A stretch of 13,876 nt of DNA from TMED108 sp964386795 (GTDB lineage Bacteria; Fidelibacterota; Marinisomatia; Marinisomatales; TCS55). Made by a program: the position numbers and the translations under genes. Numbering within the stretch: position 1 is the stretch's first letter; the number at the start of each line of letters is the position of its first letter. The notes under the pieces were generated by a model. It was not told the origin of the DNA. It was given only the letters and a program-made list of their open reading frames with translations, and did not search any database. The DNA is taken from contig CAYLUE010000042.1 of NCBI GenBank assembly GCA_964386795.1, positions 1-13,876 of the forward strand. Reading direction: 5' to 3'. Positions 7,429-13,876 of the stretch are shown one piece after another.

Positions 7429-8898
7429 ATGGCAAATCTTTTTAAAATTAAACATATATCTAATGATTGGCATAATTCAAAAGACCAATCTGTTTCAGTG
7501 GGAATTTACGAAAATCTTCAATTAAATCGTCAACTTCAAGGTGTGAATAGAAAATTAGGAAGAGCGATTTCACATACTTTAACTGCGGGATTAGTTAAAG
7601 GAAAAATAGGTGAAGTAACCCGTATTGTTGGTAAAAAAGGTTTTGTTGTATATCTATATGGATTAGGAGAAAAAGGAAAATTAACACCTGAGGTGTTTCG
7701 AATAGCAGCTGCAAGTGTTGCTAAGGCCTGTATTTCAGACAATATTAATTCCGTTACTTTTCTTTTACCTATAGAAGCGAAGGATAATACAATATCACAG
7801 GCCACATCTGAAGGGTTGGTATTAGGAAGTTATCAGTTTAACGAATTCAAATCTAAAAAAGATGATTTATGTGAATTAATACATGCTAGTATTGTTGGCG
7901 GAAGTAAGAAAGCGGTAGATAAAGGTGCTATTATAGCTCACTGTGTTTGCTTTGCTCGTGATTTAGAAAATCGCCCTGGAAATATTGCTACTCCATCTCA
8001 TTTAGCTGATAGCGCCATTCAGATTGGCAAGTCTTCAGATGTGGATGTGACAGTTTTTGATAGAGAAAAATTTACAAAAATGGGCATGGGTGCATTAGCG
8101 GGCGTTGCTTCAGGAACTGATGAGCCGCCAAAATTTATAATCTTAGAATATTTTAATGGACCAAAAAATCAAAAGCCTATAGTATTGGTGGGAAAAGGAT
8201 TGACATTTGATAGTGGCGGCATTTCAATTAAACCAGCAGCAAAAATGGATGAAATGAAATATGATATGTGTGGATCTGGTGTTGTGCTTGGCGTCATGAA
8301 GGCTGTTTCTATTTTGAAACCCAAAATGAATATTGTTGGGATTATTCCTTCAACTGAAAATATGAGCGGTGATAAAGCTTATCGCCCGGGAGATGTGTTA
8401 ACAGCATATAATGGAAAAACGATAGAGGTTTTAAATACAGATGCTGAGGGAAGGTTAATTCTAGCTGATGCACTTTCATATGCCTGCAAACACTATGACC
8501 CAGAATACATTTTAGATTTTGCAACACTGACCGGCGCAGTGGTTGTAGCCTTAGGTCATATAGCTTCAGGAATTATGGGTACTGATTCCGCATTAATATC
8601 TTCTATAAAAACTTCTTCCGATATGACAGGTGAGAAAGTATGGGAATTTCCCTTATGGGATGAATATCTAGATCAAGTTAAATCGAAGATTGCGGATGTA
8701 AAAAATCTAGGTGCGCCCGGCCAAGCTGGAACAATAGCAGGAGGTGCGTTTCTAAAATCATTTGTTGAGGATAGTGTTCCTTGGTGTCATTTTGATATTG
8801 CGGGTTCAGCTTGGGGTGACAAAAAACTAGCGTATCAAAACCCTGGAACTGCATCCGGTGAAGTTATTCGCTTGATAGTAAATTTATTGGAAATTTAA
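7429..8898 (+). CDS. pepA: Cytosol (leucyl) aminopeptidase, M17 family
   Basis: A two-metal aminopeptidase that releases N-terminal residues from peptides in the cytoplasm; some family members, such as E. coli PepA, also bind DNA. It is 489 residues, typical length, with a variable N-terminal domain (about 1-160) and the catalytic domain (about 165-489). All catalytic positions of E. coli PepA are present at matching spacing: K256, D261 (GKGLTFDSGG), K268, D279 (KYDMCGSG), D338, E340 and R342 in the NTDAEGRL signature (336-343). The ATG has AAGGA 5 nt upstream. The stop codon overlaps the rmuC start (TAATG), so the two are co-translated. Identification as an active M17 peptidase is firm; DNA-binding function is not inferable. 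Confidence 0.97.
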   Translation: MANLFKIKHISNDWHNSKDQSVSVGIYENLQLNRQLQGVNRKLGRAISHTLTAGLVKGKIGEVTRIVGKKGFVVYLYGLGEKGKLTPEVFRIAAASVAKACISDNINSVTFLLPIEAKDNTISQATSEGLVLGSYQFNEFKSKKDDLCELIHASIVGGSKKAVDKGAIIAHCVCFARDLENRPGNIATPSHLADSAIQIGKSSDVDVTVFDREKFTKMGMGALAGVASGTDEPPKFIILEYFNGPKNQKPIVLVGKGLTFDSGGISIKPAAKMDEMKYDMCGSGVVLGVMKAVSILKPKMNIVGIIPSTENMSGDKAYRPGDVLTAYNGKTIEVLNTDAEGRLILADALSYACKHYDPEYILDFATLTGAVVVALGHIASGIMGTDSALISSIKTSSDMTGEKVWEFPLWDEYLDQVKSKIADVKNLGAPGQAGTIAGGAFLKSFVEDSVPWCHFDIAGSAWGDKKLAYQNPGTASGEVIRLIVNLLEI

Positions 8899-9992
8899 TG
8901 GAAATAGCAGCTGTCATAATTTTTATAATAGGCATCCTATGCGGTGTGTGTATTTTTTGGCTTTTTAATAGAAAGTCAAATGATACCTATCAACAAAATC
9001 GTGAAAACCTCAAAGCAGAATTTGGAGACCTTTCCAAGCAAGCTCTAGATCAAAATCTTGATAGTTTCTTAAAATTAGCAGAAAATAAATTTTCTGAATT
9101 ACTAAAATCATCCGATTCTCAGTTGAATCAAAAAAAAGAACTGATCGACCAAACAATTATTGATATGAAATCAAAATTAGAAGGACTAGATAAGTCAACG
9201 AACGAGCTTAAGGGGCATGTGGAAAGTTCTAAAAAGGGGATCGGTGATCTTGCAGAGACCACAAATAAGCTCTCCCGTATTCTTTCAAGCTCTCAAGAAA
9301 GAGGGCAGTGGGGTGAGCGTATGGTTGAGGATATATTAAATTTTATGGGGCTTGTCGAGGGTATCAATTTTGAAAAACAGCTTCAATCGGGAGATGGCAG
9401 ACCGGACTTTACATTCAAACTGCCCAACAATAAGATAATTAACATGGATGTAAAATTTCCTTTGGTTCATTATGAGAATTATCTCAGTTCAGAAAATGAA
9501 AATGATAAGCTCCAAGAGAAGAATGCTTTTATAAAAGATGTCCGCAATCATGTAAAAGCTATAGAAAAACGTTCGTATATCAATCCCGAAGAAGGAACCG
9601 TTGATTATGTATTAATGTTTATACCCAATGAAAGTGTTTATGCATTTTTAAATCAAGAAGATAAAGACTTAATTGACTTTTCTCTTTCCAGGAAAGTTCT
9701 TTTATGCTCTCCAATAACACTGTATGCGGTGCTATCATTAATTAGGCAGGCGGTATCAAATTTTGCTATGGAACAAAAAGCTGGTGAAATGCAAGATTTA
9801 GTTGGTGTATTTAGAAAACAATGGGAACAGTTTACCGAAAAAATACATGCTATGGGAAAATCAATTAGCGCTTTAGCAAATCACTATGATGAATTGAAAG
9901 GTCCAAGATTTCGTGCGCTTGAAAAGCCAATGGAGAAAATTAATGAGCTTCAGCTTGGTCAAGATTCAAAAGATAAAGAAATTAAAGATTGA
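8898..9992 (+). CDS. rmuC: RmuC-family protein (DNA recombination protein)
   Basis: A 364-residue membrane-anchored protein. Residues 3-23 form an N-terminal transmembrane helix, about 30-130 are predicted coiled coil (Lys/Glu/Asp/Ser-rich heptads), and about 130-340 form the RmuC domain (PF02646). The domain shows GQWGE (136-140), RPDF (168-171) and NMDVKFP (182-188), where D170, D184 and K186 form a PD-(D/E)XK nuclease-like core. In E. coli, RmuC limits inversion at short inverted repeats, presumably by processing DNA. The start codon overlaps the pepA stop in TAATG. The 3' end overlaps the following lipoprotein gene by 4 bp. Family assignment is strong, while the biochemical role is less settled. 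Confidence 0.95.
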   Translation: MEIAAVIIFIIGILCGVCIFWLFNRKSNDTYQQNRENLKAEFGDLSKQALDQNLDSFLKLAENKFSELLKSSDSQLNQKKELIDQTIIDMKSKLEGLDKSTNELKGHVESSKKGIGDLAETTNKLSRILSSSQERGQWGERMVEDILNFMGLVEGINFEKQLQSGDGRPDFTFKLPNNKIINMDVKFPLVHYENYLSSENENDKLQEKNAFIKDVRNHVKAIEKRSYINPEEGTVDYVLMFIPNESVYAFLNQEDKDLIDFSLSRKVLLCSPITLYAVLSLIRQAVSNFAMEQKAGEMQDLVGVFRKQWEQFTEKIHAMGKSISALANHYDELKGPRFRALEKPMEKINELQLGQDSKDKEIKD

Positions 9993-10396
9993 ATAAACTA
10001 CTACCCTTACTTTTTGCGTCCTTCTTGCTTAATTGCGTAGGCCCTGCTGATCCAGATCATGGTTTAGTAGAAAATTTACCTGCTGTGATTAATAAGAGTG
10101 ATGTTTTCTCATTCACTTTGAGAGCGGATGGCTTTAATTACGATAAGTCATTTGATCTTTCGCTTACAGTGCCAAGCAACAAGCTCTTGCTTTCAACATT
10201 GGTTATTACTGATTTCAATACTAAGGATTCATCAACCATTCAAATTTTTGGTCAAAACGATACATTGGTTTATGATTATCTAATTAGATCAAATATTACT
10301 GTTACAAGTAATTATGATTACCATTCACCCAAAATATCAAAAGTTCGATTAAGTAATTTTTCAGGGATAATAGATTGGGTTATCACTGCTAATTAA
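9989..10396 (+). CDS. Small predicted lipoprotein of unknown function
   Basis: A 135-residue exported protein, not recognised. The N-terminus (MNKLLPLLFASFLLNC) is a short lipoprotein signal with C16 as the lipidation candidate, although Asn at -1 is unusual for a lipobox. The mature part is beta-rich, with a core such as FDLSLTVPSNKLLLSTLVITDF. The start is TTG and overlaps the rmuC stop (TTGA). There is no internal Met codon anywhere in the frame, so no ATG alternative exists. Expression is probably coupled to rmuC. Its stop overlaps the metalloprotease stop on the opposite strand by 4 bp. Confidence 0.65.
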   Translation: MNKLLPLLFASFLLNCVGPADPDHGLVENLPAVINKSDVFSFTLRADGFNYDKSFDLSLTVPSNKLLLSTLVITDFNTKDSSTIQIFGQNDTLVYDYLIRSNITVTSNYDYHSPKISKVRLSNFSGIIDWVITAN

Positions 10397-12810
10397 TTTT
10401 TAGAGCATTGAAAAACTGACCCGATTGGCGATCCTGGTGGTGCAGTCGGAATATTTTTTGGACGAAAGGTTTCAGGCTCATCAATAAATTTATTTAATCG
10501 TTTTTTTAGCATACTATTATGTGATCTTATCCTATAGTCTTTCGTATTGTTCCGTATTATCCGATTTGACAATTCTTTAATTGTATACATTGCTATAGAT
10601 TGAACAGCTGGAGAGCTATTTTCACTGATAGCTAAATTCATTAAGTGATCTAGTACAACAAAATCAATATTACGTTTTATTTCACCCGTCATTCCTTTTG
10701 GATTTTTTGCTAATAATGTATTATCTAAAATTGTATCAATAATCTTTTTAAGTCCTGGCTGCTTTTTGTTTCTGGCATGATACTCAACTAGCCTTGCTGC
10801 ACGCTCAGGGTTAAATAGCATCTTGCTTGTCATATGCGCTGCTGTTTCAGCTAAGCTAATACCATCAAAAGTGACACCTGTTCTTGACTGGAAAGACTCT
10901 CTAGTTTTACCCCTACCAGATGCGCGAGGAGGGATTATTTTAAGTAAACGCTCATCTAATGTAAGAAATTCAGGATGTAGTGTTTTTACTAATGTATTTA
11001 GGGACTCTAGTTGAAAATCTGGATCTAACATTTCAGTTATCAGTTGACCGTCACCTCTTAATGCGTAGCTGTAATTTAGACCACCTATAATTTTTGCAGC
11101 AGCTTCAATTTGATAGCGATGCAAAAGGTAGATGGGAACTAAAACATCTCCAAGATCGCTATATGGTTCACCATATCGAATATTATTTTCACCAAACCTA
11201 TCTAATGCGACTTTCCTGATTTCAATTAAATTATTAAGCTCAGCCACCGCGTCTTTTCCATTATCCCATAAATGGCTCGCGGGGTGCGCTGATCCTATTG
11301 ACCTGGAGTCTTGATCCGTAATAAAAGTTATTCCTCGCTGAATCCCTTTTTGAATTATTTCCTCCAAAGCTTCACTTTCATCTACATCATTTGGAAAATC
11401 TTGATAGCCATAGGCTACGGAAATCTTATCCCACTCCCCAATTCCAGTAGCATATGCATCCATCCATTCAATTTCATTTGAACTATTTAATTTCAGTGTT
11501 GGATGTGGATAGTCCATCACCGATGCGCGATCAAATGAACTGGCAAGAAAATTGTGTTGTATACCTATTGTATGTCCAATTTCATGAGCAACGAGTTGCC
11601 TTATTCTTGCTAGGGCAAGTTCTTTCATTGCGGTTGGGACAGTTGATTTATCTTCGTATGGAGCAAGTAATCCTGTTGCAATAAGGTAATCTTGTCGCAA
11701 ACGCAAAGAGCCAAGAGATACATTTCCTTTTATGATTTCACCAGTACGTGGATCTGCGACCCATCCCCCATATGACCATCCTCTCGTGGCGCGATGGACC
11801 CAGTGAATCATATTATAGCGGACATCCATTGGGTGCGCCCCATCTGGAAGTATTTTAATTTGAAAAGCATTTTCATAGCCAGCAGCAGAGAAAGCATCAT
11901 TCCACCATTTTCCACTTTCAATCATTGCGCTACGAATGGGTTCAGGAACACCAGGGTCTACATAATATACGATTGGCTCTTTTGCCTTACTTGTTTTGGC
12001 ATTTGGATTTTTTTTCTCTAGACGGTGTCTTTGTATATATCTTACATAGATAGACTCATCAAGACTTACAGAGTAGTCTTGGAAAGCAAGCGGATAAAAA
12101 CCTGCCCTTGAATCGTGTTTTCTTGGGGTGTAATTATCATCAGGAAGTTGGACAAGTGAATGATGCAAGCGCACTGTAATAGCGCTCGCTGTGGGGGTTA
12201 CTTGGCGAACATATTTTCCAGGATTTGTTCCAACATATGTGAGCATTGACTCCACGTTGGTATTTTCTGGAAAATTCATTGTGCCGGGCATATAGATTGC
12301 GGATCGAGAAGCATCTACTTCATAGTCACCCATTTTCTGAGATTTTAGCCTATTGATGACTCCATGAGCATCTTGCATAAAAAAATCTGTTGCATCCACT
12401 AGAACACGCCCTGACTGTTCAGCCGCTACTTCAAAACCCCAGAGGGTTGATTTTGCAAATCCATCTGCAACTGATTTTTGTTCTTTTTTATCTTTTGTAA
12501 TCGCTCTATAATAATAATTTGGCTGAATCATCAATACTTTGGGGCCTACACGTTTAAAAAATACAATTCTTTCATTACCCAATTGACCTCTATCAAGACC
12601 GATATCATTAGACCCTACGCCTGCAGTTAGTGAATTCACATACAGGAATTCTTTATCAAAATCATTTATTTCAAGCCAAAGTTTTCCAGATGTATTATCC
12701 CAATACATATTGAAATAACCAGACAGTTTTTTCATATCTTTTGTTTTATTTGATATTGATTCAGACATTATCATGCCTGAAAAAATCATGATCGCAAATA
12801 GTTTTTTCAT
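10393..12810 (-). CDS. Zinc-dependent metalloprotease of the DUF5117/DUF4953 family
   Basis: An 805-residue secreted or periplasmic metallopeptidase of a family common in Bacteroidota and related phyla; substrates are mostly unknown. A weak signal peptide spans about 1-17 (MKK, then a hydrophobic stretch). The N-terminal DUF5117 region (about 45-265) carries FLYVNSLTAGVGSNDIGLDR and FFKRVGPKVLMIQPNYYYRA. The catalytic DUF4953 region (about 280-600) carries HEIGHTIGIQH, giving zinc ligands H409, H413 and H419 and general base E410. A Met-turn-like SVMDYP (430-435) follows, as in metzincins. The C-terminal part (about 650-775) is helical. An AAGG lies 6 nt before the ATG. It begins 24 bp after the Gp157-like gene on the same strand, so the two probably share a transcript. 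Confidence 0.93.
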   Translation of the reverse strand: MKKLFAIMIFSGMIMSESISNKTKDMKKLSGYFNMYWDNTSGKLWLEINDFDKEFLYVNSLTAGVGSNDIGLDRGQLGNERIVFFKRVGPKVLMIQPNYYYRAITKDKKEQKSVADGFAKSTLWGFEVAAEQSGRVLVDATDFFMQDAHGVINRLKSQKMGDYEVDASRSAIYMPGTMNFPENTNVESMLTYVGTNPGKYVRQVTPTASAITVRLHHSLVQLPDDNYTPRKHDSRAGFYPLAFQDYSVSLDESIYVRYIQRHRLEKKNPNAKTSKAKEPIVYYVDPGVPEPIRSAMIESGKWWNDAFSAAGYENAFQIKILPDGAHPMDVRYNMIHWVHRATRGWSYGGWVADPRTGEIIKGNVSLGSLRLRQDYLIATGLLAPYEDKSTVPTAMKELALARIRQLVAHEIGHTIGIQHNFLASSFDRASVMDYPHPTLKLNSSNEIEWMDAYATGIGEWDKISVAYGYQDFPNDVDESEALEEIIQKGIQRGITFITDQDSRSIGSAHPASHLWDNGKDAVAELNNLIEIRKVALDRFGENNIRYGEPYSDLGDVLVPIYLLHRYQIEAAAKIIGGLNYSYALRGDGQLITEMLDPDFQLESLNTLVKTLHPEFLTLDERLLKIIPPRASGRGKTRESFQSRTGVTFDGISLAETAAHMTSKMLFNPERAARLVEYHARNKKQPGLKKIIDTILDNTLLAKNPKGMTGEIKRNIDFVVLDHLMNLAISENSSPAVQSIAMYTIKELSNRIIRNNTKDYRIRSHNSMLKKRLNKFIDEPETFRPKNIPTAPPGSPIGSVFQCSKN

Positions 12811-12834
12811 ATAATACCTTGTTAAAAAGTTAGA

Positions 12835-13326
12835 CTATTTTATATCCAAACGAGTTTCTTGCACTAACCTTGCCCCATGCACAGATTCACCCTTTTTCAG
12901 TTCATCTTTTACTTTTTTTAGATTAACCTTTTCCGTCACTTGCTTATCAATAAATGTTTCAGGAATCATTTCTTCATCTTCAATAATTGCTTTTGGTGGA
13001 TTTTTCTTAATGGTTAAATCAAAATGAACAGTTTCAATCTTCTTTATTTGATTCTCTTCCATAACATTTTTCACATACTTTTTTATGTTATTTACCCTTT
13101 TTTCTAATCTTTTTCTGCGGTCAGTCATATTTTTTTCGGCCTCTTTCATCGCATTGATTGTCCCGTCGAGATTTTGGGTATATTTTATAATATTTTCAGA
13201 CTTTGCCTCTAGAGTGCCTTTTAAACCTTCAAGCGTATCGACTATTGATTCATCTTCTAAATCGGTTAATTCCTCCAGAGCATCTTTATAGTCTTTTGCA
13301 ATTTCATATAATACTGGTAACGCCAT
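12835..13326 (-). CDS. Siphovirus Gp157-like protein
   Basis: A 163-residue, highly charged, largely coiled-coil protein. The pattern matches the siphovirus Gp157 family (PF05565): LYEIAKDYKDAL (6-17), a DTLEGLKGTLEAKSENI-type segment (50-66), a long helix ending in KKYVKNVMEENQIKKIET, a short beta part (VHFDLTIKKNPPKAII), then IPETF and GESVHGARLV near the C-terminus. Phage members usually sit among early DNA-metabolism genes next to SSB or recombinases, and the biochemical role is unknown. None of those partners occurs here. A strong AAGGGA lies about 7 nt before the ATG. It is followed 24 bp later by the metalloprotease gene on the same strand. It could be a domesticated phage gene or a remnant. 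Confidence 0.8.
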   Translation of the reverse strand: MALPVLYEIAKDYKDALEELTDLEDESIVDTLEGLKGTLEAKSENIIKYTQNLDGTINAMKEAEKNMTDRRKRLEKRVNNIKKYVKNVMEENQIKKIETVHFDLTIKKNPPKAIIEDEEMIPETFIDKQVTEKVNLKKVKDELKKGESVHGARLVQETRLDIK

Positions 13327-13398
13327 TTTTTTCCCTTTTCTAATATTTATATTAATTGAAATTAGTGCTTAAGCTTGCTCAAAAAAATAAATAAAACC

Positions 13399-13417
13399 AT
13401 TTCTGAAATTCAGAAAT
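13399..13417. promoter_or_regulatory. Perfect 19-bp palindrome, candidate operator
   Basis: ATTTCTGAA-A-TTCAGAAAT has two perfect 9-bp arms around a single central A. It is placed between divergent starts and has no following T-run, so it looks more like a dimeric regulator's site than a terminator. I do not recognise the cognate regulator. Confidence 0.5.
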
Positions 13418-13445
13418 CAATCTAATTTACATTTAGAAGTATTTA

Positions 13446-13451
13446 TATAAT
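13446..13451 (+). promoter_or_regulatory. Candidate -10 box for the terminal lipoprotein gene
   Basis: A perfect TATAAT lies 18 nt before the ATG at 13470. The hexamer 17 bp upstream (TAATTT, 13423-13428) is a poor -35. If used, the leader would be very short, just holding the AGG Shine-Dalgarno at 13460-13462. The 19-bp palindrome ends 5 bp before the -35 position. Confidence 0.3.
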
Positions 13452-13469
13452 TTTTTATTAGGTATGATT

Positions 13470-13876
13470 ATGAAACGTATTTTAATTCTTTCCTTTGCGT
13501 TATTTTTATTTTCCTGTGAAGATGAAAAAGAAAATGCCAGTGATTCTAACCTTGTAGGCATATGGAATCTTTCAAATATGGGTGAATACGAGAATTCTGC
13601 TAATTGCTCAGGGGCTATTGATAATACAGGTTGGGCATTTGCACAAGCATTTGGCATGACAGGATCTTTAGAGTTTAAGGCGGATGGATCTGGAACTATT
13701 AGTGTAAATGTGCTTGGAATGAGCGAAAGTGGCCAATTTTCTTGGTCTCAAGGAAAAAATGAATTTTGCGTTGGAGGAGAATGCATTCCTTTTAAGGTTG
13801 AAGGGAATACGTTGAGCTATAATGACAAACAAGATGCTTATTGCGAGGATAATGATGGAAATGAAACTAGCCAATC
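13470..13876 (+). CDS. Lipocalin-like lipoprotein, 3' partial
   Basis: The frame runs open off the right edge: 135 full codons are visible and the stop lies outside the window. MKRILILSFALFLFSC is a lipoprotein signal with lipobox LFSC (C16). An acidic linker (EDEKENASD) follows, then LVGIWNLSNMGEY (27-39), LEFKADGSGTISV (68-80), GQFSWSQGKNEFCV (89-102) and FKVEGNTLSYND. This is the pattern of small lipocalin-like proteins (W in GxW, F.xDG.G strands, a closing L.Y/W strand). Four cysteines after the lipobox may form disulfides. ATG 13470 has AGG 7 nt upstream, whereas the in-frame ATG at 13464 has it only 1 nt away. The ligand is unknown; localisation is probably the outer membrane or periplasm. 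Confidence 0.75.
   Translation, partial: MKRILILSFALFLFSCEDEKENASDSNLVGIWNLSNMGEYENSANCSGAIDNTGWAFAQAFGMTGSLEFKADGSGTISVNVLGMSESGQFSWSQGKNEFCVGGECIPFKVEGNTLSYNDKQDAYCEDNDGNETSQ

Larger units (their letters stand above)
13327..13469. promoter_or_regulatory. Divergent Gp157-like / lipoprotein control region
   Basis: This 143-bp AT-rich region separates the minus-strand Gp157-like gene from the plus-strand lipoprotein. It contains the Gp157 Shine-Dalgarno near the left end, a 19-bp palindrome at 13399-13417, and a TATAAT at 13446-13451. No terminator, repeat array or small ORF with support is seen. Confidence 0.6.

Noticed and set aside
12835..13326. The Gp157-like gene as proof of a prophage
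   Set aside because: No integrase, terminase, portal, tail, repressor, recombinase or attachment repeats are visible in the window. One gene is insufficient.
13366..13380. GCTTAAGC / AAGCTT short palindromes as regulatory sites
   Set aside because: Palindromes of 6-8 bp are expected by chance in AT-rich DNA, and nothing else supports them.
13085..13874. Open frames of 60-75 codons opposite or within the Gp157-like and lipocalin-like genes
   Set aside because: They are antisense to better-supported genes with good ribosome-binding sites and recognisable domains.

Overview
The window is a gene-dense, AT-rich stretch of bacterial chromosome with no RNA genes, insertion sequences, CRISPR arrays or long non-coding stretches. 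It holds 13 genes, and the largest gap between them is about 140 bp. Several features suggest a Gram-negative, FCB-group (Bacteroidota/Marinimicrobia-like) marine bacterium: the low GC content, a predicted outer-membrane barrel and lipoproteins, the DUF5117/DUF4953 zinc metalloprotease, and the UMF1-type permease. Candidatus Marinimicrobia (SAR406) is my best guess, but this is inferred from gene content and style rather than from a marker gene.

Layout. Positions 1-6948 hold a run of six closely spaced plus-strand genes: a NamZ/DUF1343-family exo-muramidase homologue (5' end outside the window), an outer-membrane beta-barrel, a UMF1/Atg22-type MFS permease, a hotdog acyl-CoA thioesterase, an exported protein with an SH3-like C-terminus, and acetyl-CoA synthetase (acs). 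The first three are separated by 7-15 bp. The last three overlap one another. A small cupin gene (6950-7315, minus) converges on acs with a 1-bp gap. Positions 7429-10396 hold a second plus-strand operon: leucyl aminopeptidase (pepA), rmuC (TAATG coupling) and a small TTG-started lipoprotein (TTGA coupling). A minus-strand pair follows: a phage-type Gp157-like protein (13326-12835) upstream of a large HExxH zinc metalloprotease (12810-10393). The last gene, from 13470 off the right edge, is a lipocalin-like lipoprotein, absent from simple stop-to-stop ORF lists because its stop lies outside the window.

Functional picture. Most genes are ordinary chromosomal housekeeping or envelope functions: acetate activation and acyl-CoA turnover, peptide hydrolysis, DNA maintenance and cell-envelope proteins. 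The points most worth a second look are: (i) the NamZ homologue, whose usually conserved PEHG motif reads PQYG; (ii) an isolated Gp157-like gene with no other phage gene nearby, apparently co-transcribed with a protease gene; (iii) a perfect 19-bp palindrome in the divergent region upstream of that Gp157 gene; and (iv) an FNR/CRP-like half-site pair in the cupin/pepA divergent region. I did not find a clear new multi-gene defence or mobile system here.
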